From NCBI RefSeq assembly GCF_032854445.1, contig NC_088301.1, positions 9,234,281 to 9,298,280 on the forward strand: a stretch of 64,000 nucleotides of DNA. The letters run 5' to 3'. The notes below the pieces were generated by a model. That model was not told the DNA's origin. It searched no databases and worked only from the letters and a program-made list of their open reading frames with translations. Positions 12,795-26,354 of the stretch are shown here, in pieces (the stretch's first letter is position 1; the number at the start of each line of letters is the position of its first letter). This DNA comes from Liolophura sinensis (taxonomy: Eukaryota; Mollusca; Polyplacophora; Chitonida; Chitonidae). The position numbers were made by a program, and so were the translations under genes.

Positions 12795-15700
12795 TATTTC
12801 AGCAGTCGTTGAATATGGGAAATTGCCGTTGTTCTCACCGTCATACAAAGTGTCAACATCATCGTATAAAATATTAATAGATTACTCACTCCCATGCCAA
12901 ATGTTTTAACACCATGTGTCACATCCGCTGTTAACACCATTATACCTAACCTTATCACACATGGTATGTCAAATATCATGCGCTATAACTAAATATTTTA
13001 CAATAATTATCTTCAGATTTATATCAAAGTTGGATTTCCAAATACCGCACAGTTGTCGATACTCTGGTTTTGATCTGCGTGTGTATGCTGTAGTTATATT
13101 ACTTTCTGGTTATCAAAACAATTGTTTCTCACAATGATGTAGTGTTTTCATGATTTTCATGTGGTATTACACTGGCTTACAATCCATCAGATGTCATGCC
13201 GTGTCAGCTCTTTGTCTTCATTCACAATTCATCAAAGCAGATGCTTTTCGCAAACTATTCCAGTATCAAGCAGAGACTTCCGAGAACCTTCTGACGGTTT
13301 TTTATGAACGCACATTGGATTATTTAATGTTATGCTTATCAATATGTGCCAGTCCCTAAGTTATTGTCTTAATAAAAAGGCACATTTTGAAAAAATCGCG
13401 ATGATCGAACTCCAGTCTGAAATAGGAATGCGCTGACAAGTTTAACAAATATTAGTTCGAGACGTCACATCAGGACAAGGGTGAACGCCTTTTTAAAGTG
13501 AGGAATCTCTCCCAGCAATTCCTGACAAGTTTGGCGACATTACAGGTCCATGAGGTGTGAGAGGGTTGGAGTGAGGAGCTGTGTGGAGATCAGATAGCCT
13601 CGGTACCGCGGGGAAAGACGGACACCAAGGTGTACACTAAACAGGGCAAACTAACCAACGTCAACTTCTGGACCAGCAGCAAGATTGCAAGATTTGGGAC
13701 TGTCGCATGTATTGAGTCGTTCATTGATGACAAATATTGATGTCATGTGGGACAGGTCAATGGTATAGATTGTACTTGCGACAAAAAATGCTTGTTTTTT
13801 GCCTTTTTCCACGAAGACCCTGTTGACGCCTGCGATCTTCTCCCGATAATGTTTAGTGCATAAAACATCAACTTATGCAAAAATGTTAGCACTCTCTTCT
13901 CACGTGTTGCTATCTCTTGTCAGAGAAAAACAACATCGTCCTCATTTTTCAAATCTCTTGGCAGATGACAAATGTCAATAACAACGTAGTTCTTTAGTAA
14001 AGCTAAGGCGATCAAACATTTTTCTTCCCTTTTGTATCACCTTTTTAATTCGTAAACATATCGTGTTGTATACAGTATATGGTAAACCCGTTAATGTACT
14101 CACATGGGTTTTCGATATGGGAAATGTATCACGACTTTTTCGTCTAAAGAGATGATTTCCACAGAGATGGGACCTTATATGACGAACATCAGGTTTATAT
14201 AGGTGGTTGAAAACTGCCCTCTAACAAGTAACCCACCGGACAAACCTCGAACTAGCGACAGATAGACTCGGATACATGACTTGACTGGTCTTGTGGTCTA
14301 TTCACAGAGACAGACGCAAGACTGAGTCAGTCATTAGACAAGGACCACCCTAATAAATATTTTATGTGCAACAAAACGCAAAAATACCCAAACTTGCACA
14401 ACACGAGAACCTTCTTGTAAGCAATCGCTTATATTTCTGCAACAATGAAAAAACAATGAATAACTGAGTATGACGTTTAACACCATTCGAATGAGTAAAT
14501 TAATTAATAAATAATGTGACGTGAAAGACGAATAACGAAATTCTTGCTAAAGTAGGAATATAGACGCCGTAACAGCCATTCCATTACATCCATAAGCCAT
14601 CATGGACGTTTTGTATCTTTAAACAAAATAGTACAACAATGTTCAACACAAAATGGCAAAGAAGTGAGAAAGTTTATAAAGTATGAAATTACGACGAAGT
14701 CAATAAAAACACAATCAACAGTTTTCAATAAAACCTTAAAGACGTGAACAATAGTCTGAGCACCGAAATACACTCAGTATCCAAACCGTGCACCATGCCA
14801 GTATAGAGATTGTCGTTAGTTAAAAATTCGTATCTTCGTTGAGCTTTTATTTGCGAGTGTTGGTATATGCACTGTGGTGATTCGATACATATACATTCAT
14901 CAAAACTTGGTTTAACCGCAACTGGGAAGAAATATATACGTATATATACATGCTAACTATGTTTGCTTGTTTCATCAGTAGGTGGTTGGCAATGAGTTGA
15001 TCCCGGTATCCCTGGCAGATGTACTTTCTGGCGCCGTGTTTGGTGCAGACTGGAGGTAAGAGGACACACTTTACTGCCGTGCCAGGCAGATCAAGCGCAC
15101 GTGCTCTGTTCAGAATTTCGGGTAAATCAGCTTTTTTGTCACTCTTCAAACGGCTTGACTCTGTATTTTTTTAAAACCTGTTTATATTCGGTCTGATTTT
15201 GGCTGGCAATGACATTACCAGACAAAAGAAGAAAGGAAACAAATGAAAAATCGATGATTCCCGTATATATGCACCTATGATAAACAACTTTGACTCAAAA
15301 CGGCAACAGATCCGTCGCGACTTCACATGTGTGTATGTCTTAACGTTGTCGTCATCGCTAAAAAACTGCATTTTCCTTTGTTGCTCGTGGTCTTGGCAAA
15401 GCATGGCATTTTAAATTGACGTGGTTGAACCATGACTTGACAAAGGTAATTATTAGACAAGCTGTCACGGTTGTCCGGAAATTCACTTTTTATTTGAGTC
15501 TCGATTTTCGTGTACTTTCCTAAACACCGATGTAACAAGACGTCCCATTGTAGTACAACGCTTGTCTTGGCACCCAGACCGTGCACAGCTTGATAACTTA
15601 AGTGTACTTTATAGTGTGCAGGACAAAGGTCGATGTGGTTAAGCTGGACAGCGGCAAATGCCCTGCATGAATTCATTTGTCCATTTCGTGGTGCCAACTC

Positions 15701-16264
15701 CGTGTTCAGTTTAAATGTACTTTATAGAGCTTATAGCTGTACGGCGGCAAAGGCCAATCACGAAGCCACGATGTAGTTGAAATATTGCCGATGTGGCGTT
15801 TACATAAGCCATTATCATTCATTCAAAATCCGTGAATCTGCCAGTCTTACCACAAACCCCGTGTTCAACAACACTGGACAATATAGACTCCTACAGACGA
15901 AATCCAAGTTGGTATGACAGGGAGCGTCTTGATCAGAGGCGGTTGACAACCAGAAAATTCAGTAAATCGCATGTTACAACTAAAAATGAAGTAAATAGTA
16001 TTGAGCATATATTGGTACATGTCCACAGAACAGTCTGAAATTTTCTTTCAAGTGAAGTGCTTGTGTACTTTTATATATGCCGATCGAAAAATTTGAATTG
16101 AGGGAGTGAACACTACCTGCAGCCATCGGCTAACCTCTAAATTTCAATGTTGAATGAATGTTATGACAGTGAAGAACATGTGAACAATGTTGTTGTATCA
16201 TATTATTTATGCAATATACTTTCATGGTTTTGTTACATGCGTTCACCGTACGCGGGACGGTTTT
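12795..16264. other. intergenic, nothing firm
   Basis: About 3.5 kb with no recognised gene. Two open frames on the minus strand (14847-15149 and 15323-15697) lack known domains and good splice sites. A gtactttatag direct repeat occurs at about 15605 and 15718. A weak tacgacgtt-like SINE-end remnant may lie near 14468-14510. Confidence 0.35.
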
Positions 16265-16371
16265 TCAACAACCTGCGTATGGTCGTGGGTTTCCTCCGTG
16301 TTCTCCCCGGTTTCCTCCCATCATAGTGCTGGCCGCAGTCGTATAAGTGAACGATTCTTGAGTACGACGTG
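16265..16371 (+). mobile_element. SINE 3' fragment
   Basis: The fragment contains caacaacctgcgtatggtcg, ggtttcctcccatcatagtg and the core gtcgtataagtgaacgattc ending ttgagtacgacgt. Head and A-rich tail are absent. The 3' arm reads TACGACG, which pairs fully with a CGTCGTA arm. Confidence 0.8.
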
Positions 16372-16439
16372 GTGATTTGGTGTAGATTCGGTAGTACGTC
16401 CTGGGATAACCTTTGGTACCAGTCTGTCCACAAGCCCAT

Positions 16440-16810
16440 AGCATCACAACCACGGGGCCGATCATGTCGATCCAGGGACGGACGGGAGGACGCACTTACG
16501 GCTCAACTCAATCGGCATTTACAGGACTCGACACACCGGGCTTTTAGAAAAGCTAATTTTGTGTTTATGTTAAACCAGACGCCACGAGAGCCCCTTGTGT
16601 CGACACCGTAGGTTACCAATGCGGCCGTGCTCGCCTCTAAAATACCACAGAGCATTCCAGCCACAGGGGACTCGAGGGGTGAAGACGGCTAGCCACGAGC
16701 CTTTCGTCCAGCTGGTACCCAGGCACTTGCTCCTCTCCTCCCTTCTGGGGTCGCTGACTCTGTCAACACGAGGAGGGTCTCGGGTCGACCCGACACCCTA
16801 AGAGCGGTGA
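16440..16810. other. CpG-rich island-like block
   Basis: This block is visibly richer in G+C and CpG than its surroundings and contains a 14-bp perfect palindrome, TCGGGTCGACCCGA (16780-16793). No exon or promoter motif was recognised. It could be an unmethylated regulatory patch or foreign/repeat-derived DNA. Confidence 0.35.
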
Positions 16811-18122
16811 GCCGAGAAGTCAATTGGCAAACAAACATGTCGGGTTAACGTACTCAGTTCTCGGTAATGTACTGAGCAGTGTTTACCAAAAAGTTTATAA
16901 GCTTTGTTTCGATGCCCTTAGAACAAACAGCGAGAATTAGCCGTTTTAGAACGATTAAATTCATCAGAACTGCATTGACTGAACAATCAATTGTCCAAAT
17001 AATGAACTAATCGATTAATGGATTATGTGAACATTACGAATTTACTGTGTACAGAAATGACCAGAAGAAATAGTTGATTGAATAATTGACTGACTGAATA
17101 ATGAATTGATTGATTGATTGATCAACTGACTGACTGATATCATCCTATCCTATCTAACTGTACTCCACCCATTACACCCGACAGCCACAACACATTTGTC
17201 ATTGTCATCGTATCGATAAAGCAGTACACTTTGACACCAGGGATCTGTGTTTTTTACGTGAGCTAAAAAACAAATTGCATGCACATCAGTTCGCATTATC
17301 AGCTTTGCTTACGAGAGTAGTCACTGTTTTTCTACAGTGCCATTAAACAAATCTGACAGATATCATAGGGCAGTTATCAATTACTGGTGTCACGCCAGAT
17401 ACATCATAAATTACATGGTCAAGATTGATCATTTCTGCATGATCAACAGTCCGCCTTTAGCTAGCCTGGGCATTGACCCTTGTCACAAGTACTGATTTAT
17501 AGTCTTCTTCACTAATCAAAGTCAATTCCTGCATATCTCTTTCATCTTCTTAGTTGAATGCATAACAAAAATGAATGAAACTTTATTACTGAATATCGAC
17601 CTGTATAGCGACAGATTACAGGAACATATAGCCACGCTTATATGCACTTTCACAGACGCTTGGGAAATTCAACTATTATGGTGCATGTCCTGATAAATGT
17701 TATCCAGCATCGTCTTCACCCCAGGCCGCGCTGGTCATTGTTTCACGGGACATAGCACATACCATTCGCAGGTGTTTTTGCGGTAAACCTGTATCCAAGC
17801 CTAAAACAAAGTCAGATGACAAAAGGGTGTTCATCTATGCAACTGGTGCACCAAAGCGTTGCTTTTTTGGAGAGAGTGTATATAATGACCATTGCCATGC
17901 TTCTTTATTCAGAAGAATTTAACTTTGTTTACCGCTGGTGTCCGGATTTCCATGATGAGTCACTGTCTCATATTGATATGGATTAAGATTGCAGAATTAA
18001 TTAAATATAAGTGACTAGTGCGTGTCTCTTTCTGTACCCCGAGGGATGTGCAAGTTCATGGCTGTGTAATTATGCGGTACAATTCACACATGCGCACAAC
18101 ACGAACATCAATAACTACTGAA
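16811..18122. other. intergenic, nothing recognised
   Basis: AT-rich, with a short gatt tetranucleotide run near 17108-17121. No exon or SINE seen. Confidence 0.4.
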
Positions 18123-18275
18123 AGGATCCAGCTCGTGATGGCTTCCTTCTCGGTCGTAAGTGGGTTTCCCCTGGGTTCTACCTGGTTTCCTCACACCATA
18201 ATGCTGGCCGCCGTCGTAAAAATGAAATATTCTTGAATACGGCTTAAAACAGCAATCAAATAAATAAATATATAA
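18123..18275 (+). mobile_element. SINE 3' two-thirds
   Basis: The copy starts within the B-box region (ggatccagctcgtgatggct), passes through gtttcctcacaccataatg and the core cgtaaaaatgaaatattctt, and ends gaatacggcttaaaacagc plus (aaat)n. The head is missing. Confidence 0.82.
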
Positions 18276-19101
18276 AACAGAATAGGTAACATGGACCGAT
18301 TAAAAAGCAATTTGAAAGCGGTTTTTGGTAACTTATGTGCTTTCGTAATCCGATTAAATAGCGACATGAGTCTAAGTTGATCTCTCGCGAAAACCACATC
18401 CTCTGCTGTCCTTATAGCTATAGTTTTTCTAGCTTTTCAGGAAGAATTTGGATATTGATAAATATGTGATATACTTTTTTGAACATTCGAATGTTAATGT
18501 TTTACTTTTTGCTGCCAAGCTTTTTAGAGAACCTGGCGTGAGTCAGAATGCTTATACACAGGTCATTAAACTACGTAAGGTAAAAGATGTATGTTCATTC
18601 TGGTCATGTAGAGCAAAGATATGTCACTGTATCACTGGTGGAGTTAAATAACTTTTTTATAAAATGCGTTACGGCAGTAGACAAGGGGATACGCTTGACT
18701 ATATCTTGTTGAATTCGCTTCCGGCAATACAGCAGGTTACTGGCGCCAGAAACTGTGGTCTTCGGACAGAATATTGTGAACTAAACATGTTCTAGTCAGG
18801 TGGAAAGACTTATTATCACCGCAAATCTGATAAGTTGTTTACCCGCACTGCTTGAGCCGCATGAAGTAGTCAGCTATGAAAGGCATTTGACATGTTAATC
18901 TGGGGCACATTTACTGACTGTATAGAGAGCGTTCAAAACCAAAGCCGCCTGTTTTGGCATAAATCTCATGAGATGTGTTTTCCGTGTGGACACCTCATGT
19001 TCTTTTTTTTTTTAAACTTAAATTTCTTTTTTTTTGTTCAATTGGACATTGAGGAATTTTACACAGTTATTACGCTCACAGTAGAGAACGCCTTTAAATG
19101 A

Positions 19102-19358
19102 GTGAATGCTTGTGGTATAACCCAACCATATTTCAGTCATATAACGTACGTAACATTTAACAGTCATCAGGTGTGTGAAAATAAACTGTGTCTTCTTGTA
19201 GCAGGACGAGTTCATGCTGCCAAAGTGCTGCTGCCATTGAAGTATCATGCGGAAGACATCAGATATGGTACACTACCCAGTCACATTATACTGACACTGG
19301 GCCAACCAGCCAGTTCCTTGCTCTAACCTCTCAGTGCTGAGCGCCCAGCGAGGTTGCA
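19102..19358 (-). mobile_element. SINE of a second body type (family 3), minus strand
   Basis: Its body shares long stretches with copies at 56398-56712 (minus) and 59938-60190 (plus): a gacactgggccaaccag-like segment, ttgctctaacc-ctctcagtgctgagc, and tgaagtatcatgcggaagac. At its 3' end (left side here) lies a decayed version of the common hairpin domain (ttcagtcatataacgtacg). The body is unrelated to the main SINE except for that end module. Confidence 0.72.
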
Positions 19359-19473
19359 GAAGACACCTTAGATATAGTCGTATGTACTGTATTGCTCATA
19401 AGTGTGAAATGCAGTAACACAGGTATGAAAACTGAGTGTCAGCTTTATCAAATATTCCTTTTGTCACCACAAG

Positions 19474-19575
19474 GCTGTGCCCGGTTTCCACCCATCATAA
19501 TGCTGGCCGCTGTCGTATAAGTGAAATATTCTTGAGTACGGCGTAAAACACCAATCAAATCAAATCAAATCAATC
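19474..19575 (+). mobile_element. SINE core and tail with (CAAAT)n end
   Basis: The copy is truncated to the core: ccggtttccacccatcataa, gtcgtataagtgaaatattc and ttgagtacggcgtaaaacac, then a tail of repeated caaat instead of the usual aaat. The core is nearly consensus, so this is a relatively young or well-kept copy. Confidence 0.88.
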
Positions 19576-20163
19576 TTGCACAATAAACGTCCAACTCTTA
19601 CAGTCTTTACATTTGGTTATTGCTGCGTTTTATGGTGTGTAGTATTGGCATTTCCACTTAAGACTAAACATAAAAACTTTGTATGATGCTTAGGTTTTGG
19701 TACTGCTGGTGGAAATTTTGACACATTTGTCTTAAGATAACATGGATGAGGTGTACTAAATATTAATTTGTAAAGCCTGGAAATAAGCTTAGCGATGGTA
19801 TTTCAAACTTTGACCCAAGTTAGATATGGCTTTGTGTAATCGGCCCTTGTTGCTCTTTAAATGATGTGTCAAATTACCGTGCCGTCAGGGTAAATATGTA
19901 TTCGATATTAGGTACAAACATTTTATCACTTTGTTTCATCATTATTTATTGGGCATCTTAATGCTGGTGTGTATCTCTCAATTCTCAAAACAAACAGTAT
20001 CTAAAAATGTATGCCGACCATTTCAATCGTTACGGAAAACGTCATCCGCTCAGGTGAAATGTACAAACCACCCACCGTGAAACTTTGTTAAAAAAAGTTT
20101 TACAGACATCACCGTTTACAAAAGATGATCAAAATCAATATTTTAATGAATGTTTTTATAAAT

Positions 20164-20316
20164 GAAATTTATTTCATTTGCTTGACTCAAGGATATTTCA
20201 TTTATACGACGGCGGGCAGCATTATGGTGGGAGGAATCGGGGAAGAGCCCGGAGGGCCATCCGCAGGTTGCTGCCAGACTTTTCCACGTAAGGCCGGAGT
20301 GGAAGCCAGCATGAGC
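20164..20316 (-). mobile_element. SINE, core to B-box region, minus strand
   Basis: Reads aaggatatttcatttatacg and acggcgggcagcattatggt through ccatccgcaggttgctgcca to gaagccagcatgagc. The A-box half of the head is missing and the tail end is shortened. Confidence 0.85.
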
Positions 20317-20521
20317 ATAGACTATTTTAGTTTAAGTTTTCGTGTATGGTTCAGCACAACATTGAGCATGGGTCAACGGTATGTAACTATCTATGTAACT
20401 CTTTCTAAAGTATATTTTGTGCTCTAATAATAAAACAAATGTTCAGCCTTGCCGAAGTCTGTCAGCCAGATGTATTTATCAAAGGTTGACGTTAGTCAAG
20501 AGTTATGCTAAGGATGTTAAG

Positions 20522-20570
20522 AAAGACAACCCATAGAATGTGATCTGACTAAAGACAACCCATAGAATGT
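20522..20570 (+). repeat. 20-bp direct duplication, 29-bp period
   Basis: The sequence aaagacaacccatagaatgt occurs at 20522-20541 and again at 20551-20570 without mismatch. A similar gatct follows each copy. Confidence 0.88.
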
Positions 20571-23500
20571 CGATCTCTGTCGATCACGTTTGCTCAGTTA
20601 TAAAGACAGTTATTTTGAAACTAAATTTTGTTGACTGATAACACACACATATTTACAGTGAAGGCACGTTAATCTGACAAGCCATTTGAACAACAACCTG
20701 CTAGACATAAAACGGAGCAACATATTCATGGTACCGTAATGTACAGAAATATTACATGAAAAGATGTGTTTGTTACTACAGCGTTAATTAGATTTCCTGT
20801 ACATGTATAAGCCTTAACGACAAGAACATGTGTACAGCGTTTATACATTAAGCATCAAAACTACAAATACACGTTGTCCAGAAACATTTGTTTGGCTGCT
20901 TGCGTTGCGTTTGTTTTGTTTGCGCTCGTAATTCTTCTGTGGTGGTAATACACTATATCGAGAATAACACTCCAACTTAGCAAATGGGTTTTCCTACCGT
21001 CACCGAGATCCCTACGAAGAATGAGAGCAAAGAAATCTACAAAATTCTCTAGCTGCCCAAGGTCAGGATTGAAACCAAACCTGATGTGCCTGCCTCGAGG
21101 TTAAGAGTCGCGCTTACTCACATTACTGGCTAGATCCTACTCTCTATAGATCCAGAACTGAAGATTTCTATCTATCCAGATATTGCCAGTAGGTATCCGT
21201 CTGGCCCTTTCCTGTTGTAATGCAAATATTAGATATGGTGTATACAGAAGTGAAGACGTCATCACATTGCCATTTCGCCGCGGGTTTGTGTCACCTCGCC
21301 TGGGTCCCACATACGTCATAACACTGGTCCGAAGTCGTGATGTCCACAGTCAACCACTATAGGCCAAAAGTCTCCCTTTTCTTCCACGTGTGACAACCTA
21401 TGTACTTTGGGTCAGTCTCTCACACGTGAGCCTGTCCACGGATCGGTTCCAAAGACAGCTTTTCCGAGAAGGTCCCAGGACGGAGTCTGAACAAGTTTAC
21501 CTCCGTGTCCTGCTCTGGACCTATGAGGGCATTAGATACCCTTCTGTGAATACTTTAACATGGAGTACGGAAGAATGCCGTGAAGTGTCAGCGTCGACCA
21601 CGTGCGTCATCGGACACGTTTTGCGTTAACACCTTTCTCTGGCGACAGGGAATCTAATTTACCCGGTAAATACGCCTAAACCGTGAAAATGAACTCTACC
21701 AATAAACAGATTCAATATTGTTCGCAAGCCAAGTGCCGAGTAGATTCAACAGTGCTGAACTGCTAAGTGGCTTGTGACAACACGTCCGTGTAACTCGTCT
21801 GTATTCAAAACGCTCGTCGGAACACCGCCTACATTTGCCCAATAATACTGTCAACAATGGAACTGTGCGCCTCCAAACGGAAAAGGAAGTGTTTGGAAAA
21901 TGGGCTTGGTGATCGAAGCTTGCACCCTCAACCCTTTCCCCCCCATTACTCTACTCCAAGCCACCCAGCCCTGCTCCAGACGGCCGCGGTACAAGGATCT
22001 GGACTTTGTGGGGCGATACCTTTTATTCCGCAAGAGCAATTATGGTTCAGTTTCGCTGAACATAAATACACATACATTCTTGTGGAAATCACGAAATTTT
22101 CTTACTTCAAGGTTAATGCTTAATGATTAATGTGTGGTTATTTGGATTCTTGCGAGAAAATATGAAGCTCCGTTTCACGCATAACTTTTGGTCAAATATA
22201 CCTAGAAGGACATGGCCGAAATTCAAGGAATGCATCTACTTGGTTTTATCCATTGGAGTTAGGTCTCGCTAATCAGGTTCTGAGTAGATCGTTCTCGTGA
22301 TTTTCTTCGGTTTTGGATAGCTTTACAACCTTAAATTTGTTGTTTATTTTCACATGTAAAAGAAAGTATTCGGTTAAGTTGAATTTGCAAACCGAATGTT
22401 ATAAATAGTTATTACTTTACGCAGATTTGTCTGACAAATTTACTAATGGTGGGTGATACACTGCCAGCAGGTACAGTTTACAGTTTGATCATGTCTAACA
22501 GTGATTTTTTATCGATGTGACAATAGACTTATTAATATCTAGATGATTAATGCCGTAATAACCATGAAACATTGCATCATTATATTTCGTATCACATTTC
22601 ACATAATCTGTAAATGTTTAGGTGTGGCGTTTCACACAACAGAATTGCCAAAAGCAACCCTGCTCGCTGCGTGTCACTTTACACAAGATATTCCTAAACT
22701 GGGCATAAACTGCTAAAACTAGAGAAGAAAAACATATGAGTTTCTTTCTTATATCTATATATAAGAAAGAGTATGAATCTTGCATTTAAAGTCTTAGGGC
22801 AACATAAATAGATTAGGCAAAGGAATTTGGAAATCCTTAAAATACACATATCAAATCTGGCAGTGTAAGAAGAAACTCAACCACTGCCCGCATTCTGATA
22901 ACCGCATGTGGCTTTGGGAGATTTAAACCAGGCAAAAATTCCTAAGTCTGGATAGACAAACGTCAAGCCGGCAGCAGAGGCTTTTTACTTCTCTGCCTCC
23001 CGTGGTCAACGGGTTGTATTTAAAACCTAATAAAACACCTGAAGGACAGATCAATACTGTCGCCTGTTAACACGGACCGTGCAGGTTTTACCATGCCCTA
23101 AATTAAACATAGTATGCTAGTACTATCTGTAAACGAGTTTTGTTCACCATTCGAAAACAAGAAAAAGGCCTGAAAGACAGAGTGACTGGTATATGTATAT
23201 GCGCTGTAGTTGCTGTCATCAAAATGGTTTCTCAATGACCAGATTTATTCGGCATACATTTACAGTTTGCATATTTTGCTAACCGCATATATACGTGTCT
23301 AACTAACCCAGGACACTAGGGGAGGGAAATAAACACGATTGTTACCGCAAATGTCTCAACTGAAGTGTGAGGAACCGAGAAACAAAGATCGAGCTGAAAT
23401 AAAAATGTAAGATTTAGGTATGTGCCCTATCACACGATTTCGAAAATGACCCTGTTTTTATCATGATCGCTTTAAGAAGAGACGTGGTGTGTCCGTGCAA

Positions 23501-25780
23501 TCAAAACGAATTGGCAGGTCGCCAACAATTATCAAAGCTAAAACTAGAAGTTGGCATTTATTTAAAATAGTATCAAAACGCTTCAAAACATATGTGTTTT
23601 TTTTTTTTTTGGGAAGTTGAGGAGTCCACACCTGGGATATTTTTGACACAAAAACATAATAATGGCGCCAAGTGGGCTGAAGACTTCCCAGCCCATTGAT
23701 GCTGTATTCACGGTAGTTATGCCAAAGGTCTTCCGGTTAAGTTTTCTTTGTCGAAAGTTAGGGCACATTCGGAATTCATGCAGATAACACCAAGTGCACG
23801 AAATACCATATAGATGTACTATCAGGGTCAATACTCGACCAGTCCTTCTACTGAAGGCTGTGTAGACTGCTTTTTCTTTGTCTTTATTTTGCATACTCAT
23901 TAAGTATGTTTAACGCTCTTTTTAACGCCTTATGTGTGAACAAAAGCATTAAGTTTTATTTGGCGGCTATATATATGTACCAAAGGACATGGGTTTAGAA
24001 TTCATGCAGTTCAGTTTTTAATAAGAGAGCACGTGTTCTTAGTAAAACATGGGTTTAATTTTGAGCTCCATGTTGTGAAGGACGACATGTTCTCATGAAA
24101 CCATGTACACACCACCCAATCCCACTTTTCTGTAAGGCGTAATGTGTTCTAATGTATGAAAATGTAGGTTCACAATCAAGTTTTCTTTAAATATATGCAT
24201 ATTCCAAATCCAGTCCCGTTTACTGTAAAAGACGATGTGCACAGAATAAATGTATCGGGACACGGGCTTAAACTCTAGCCTCAGTCTCGATCAGACATTG
24301 TGTCAGAGGTTGATGCTGATACGCTATATGTAATAGAGCACTGAAGGTTACTATTTATGCATTTACATGAACAGTTAGAGTAAAACCCTGACTGAGGTAA
24401 ACTGACAAGAGGACGTATTTCACCTGTTAAGAGTGGCCATTTGCCAGCTATGACACTGTCGCTTTCTGTTTTGGCTTTACTCTCTGTGATGTACGTCTTT
24501 AATTATATAGTATCGGCAGTGCGATCATTAGACGTTACACCTCAGACTCAACCATAAGTGTATTTGTAATGACGAATGTCTTCATTCTGTTTGGTATCAA
24601 AGTGTTACTCTATCAGACTTTGTGGGGGCTCGGCTGGCTGGGTTTAATCGTGTATTAATGTGACTACTGATAGGCTGCGTTTAGATAGAAGGAGCCAGAC
24701 GACAACCACTGCGGCAGCATTCCTATCCGTTCAAAGGCGAAATGTCAGAGTTGATAAGGCAACTATTTACAAGCCTGGAAAGATCGGAGAGTTCTTGTGA
24801 ATCAAACTAGATACGTGAGGGTGGCGTGAAGGCTAGGAACCCCGCGCACTGTTTCACTCAGTAAGGTAAACCATGTGGAAGACCCACTGACACGGCTTTG
24901 CTCCTGGGGTGGAATCATGGTGATGGATGCAGACTTTGCTTAGCTCGGGTTTCCAACAAAGTGGATTTTTATTAACATTCAATTCCATCGTTGAAAACCG
25001 GTTATGTTATTAAATACGACGGCTTAATTTAATTTCTCCATATATTAAGTGTATATTGTGTCTATTGGGGATCGCACTAAAGCCCTGCCTTGACCCACTG
25101 TGGCGCCAGGCGGGTCATAGAAAGGGCGTAGTTAGCTGATCCTCGGAGACGTGTGGGCTCCGTTGATAGGGTTGGGTCATTCTGGTGTCATCCGTTATTG
25201 CGTTAAAGATCACGGCGAGATTTCCCACAACAAGCATTGAATAGCTCCAACTGCCATTCCAACAGAACTGTTTTATATCATTGTCGAATATTGCCTACTT
25301 TTAGGTTTTAATGGTGATCAGAACTGACTACAGTAACTTTTTAAGATTTTGTTTTTGTAAAATAGGTAGAAGTCGGTCTTCTTCATTCATCCTGTTGATT
25401 TAGACCGCTCCTTTGGATATATAAACAGTTGCTATCAATGCGCATCTGAGATACTTAGTTTGAATATCCTCATCTACGGCTATCTATAAACCAGCATGTT
25501 ACACGATTCTAATACTGATTTAACTGATTCGCCTAGAAAATTCCTTGCGTTTTTCCATCATCAATGAAAACTCACGGCCCCTCGTTGCGTAATTCCGTTT
25601 CTAGTTTCTTGCTTTATATACATTTGCTGGTTTGTGTTAAACGTTGCTGGTTGGTCCACGAAGGTCTGATTTGAAGCCTAGATTCATTTAATTCTTCATT
25701 CCATTAGTGGTTTTACCTCGTCCTCTTTTATATGGTATTGCGTTGAGACTATTATGCTCTGAGACAACCTAACTTCTCCA
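20571..25780. other. intergenic, no gene recognised
   Basis: About 5 kb with no supported exon. It includes a small perfect hairpin (22743-22770) and a possible set of four very diverged units of about 60-90 bp around 23950-24290 (gacgatgtg/gacgacatg-type motif followed by gggtttaa-type or cacaatcaa-type stretches), which I cannot confirm by eye. Confidence 0.4.
22743..22770. repeat. 12-bp perfect hairpin
   Basis: TCTTTCTTATAT (22743-22754) is followed by a 4-base loop and its exact reverse complement (22759-22770). No U-tract or gene is adjacent, so no role can be assigned. Confidence 0.8.
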
Positions 25781-25932
25781 GGACCCAGTTGTTCAAAAAT
25801 GTATCAGCAGTTTACCCTGGTTCCAGCTTAAGTCTGGATTAAAGTGTCCATAGGTTTGTATTAGGCCAAGACTTGTATTAAGATTTAAGCCTAGCTTAAC
25901 TTTTAATACACTTTTGAACAACGGACACCAGG
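25781..25932. mobile_element. MITE-like inverted-repeat element
   Basis: The left end reads ccagttgttcaaaaatgtat and the right end atacacttttgaacaacgg. These are inverted complements over about 18 bp with two mismatches, and weaker inverted similarity continues inward (cagcttaagtctggattaa against the aagcctagcttaact side). A possible CCAGG flank is present on both sides. There is no ORF. It fits a small non-autonomous DNA transposon of palindromic type. Superfamily is not assignable from this alone. Confidence 0.68.
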
Positions 25933-26354
25933 CTAGAAAGCAGTACACTGCATTTCACGCATCAGCCACAACTAATGACTCTTCTTCAGTCACTCAGTCA
26001 TTCGGGTTATTTGTGAATTCGTTTCCTTGGCTCCTACAGTTGATTTTCTCCTACAATCTCTCAAAACAGCTTTAATCCATTTATGTTTCATTTACTTCCC
26101 ATGGTTACATCGTACCACAGAATAAGATCACTGAAGTTATGGCTATCAGGTTTAAGGGTAAAGGAGAAATGCCAGAAGCTAGGGTCACTACAGTATGTCT
26201 TGCAAAACACCTGACAAGCCTTTCACAGCTAAGCCATGGTGCCCTTTTTCCACCAGGTATAACACACAATATGATCGTCGTTCAATTTTCAGCAGAGAAA
26301 CGGTACACAGTACCGCTAGGAAGCACCCCACGGTGATAATACAAGACGACGACT

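Noticed and set aside
14847-15149. 100-codon minus-strand ORF with a cysteine-containing stretch (CVLLPPVCTKHGARKYICQG)
   Set aside because: Looks somewhat peptide-like, with an acceptor-like tacag upstream, but no signal peptide, matching donor or family I recognise.
15323-15697. 124-codon minus-strand ORF
   Set aside because: No domain; part of it lies over a local direct repeat (gtactttatag); no splice support.
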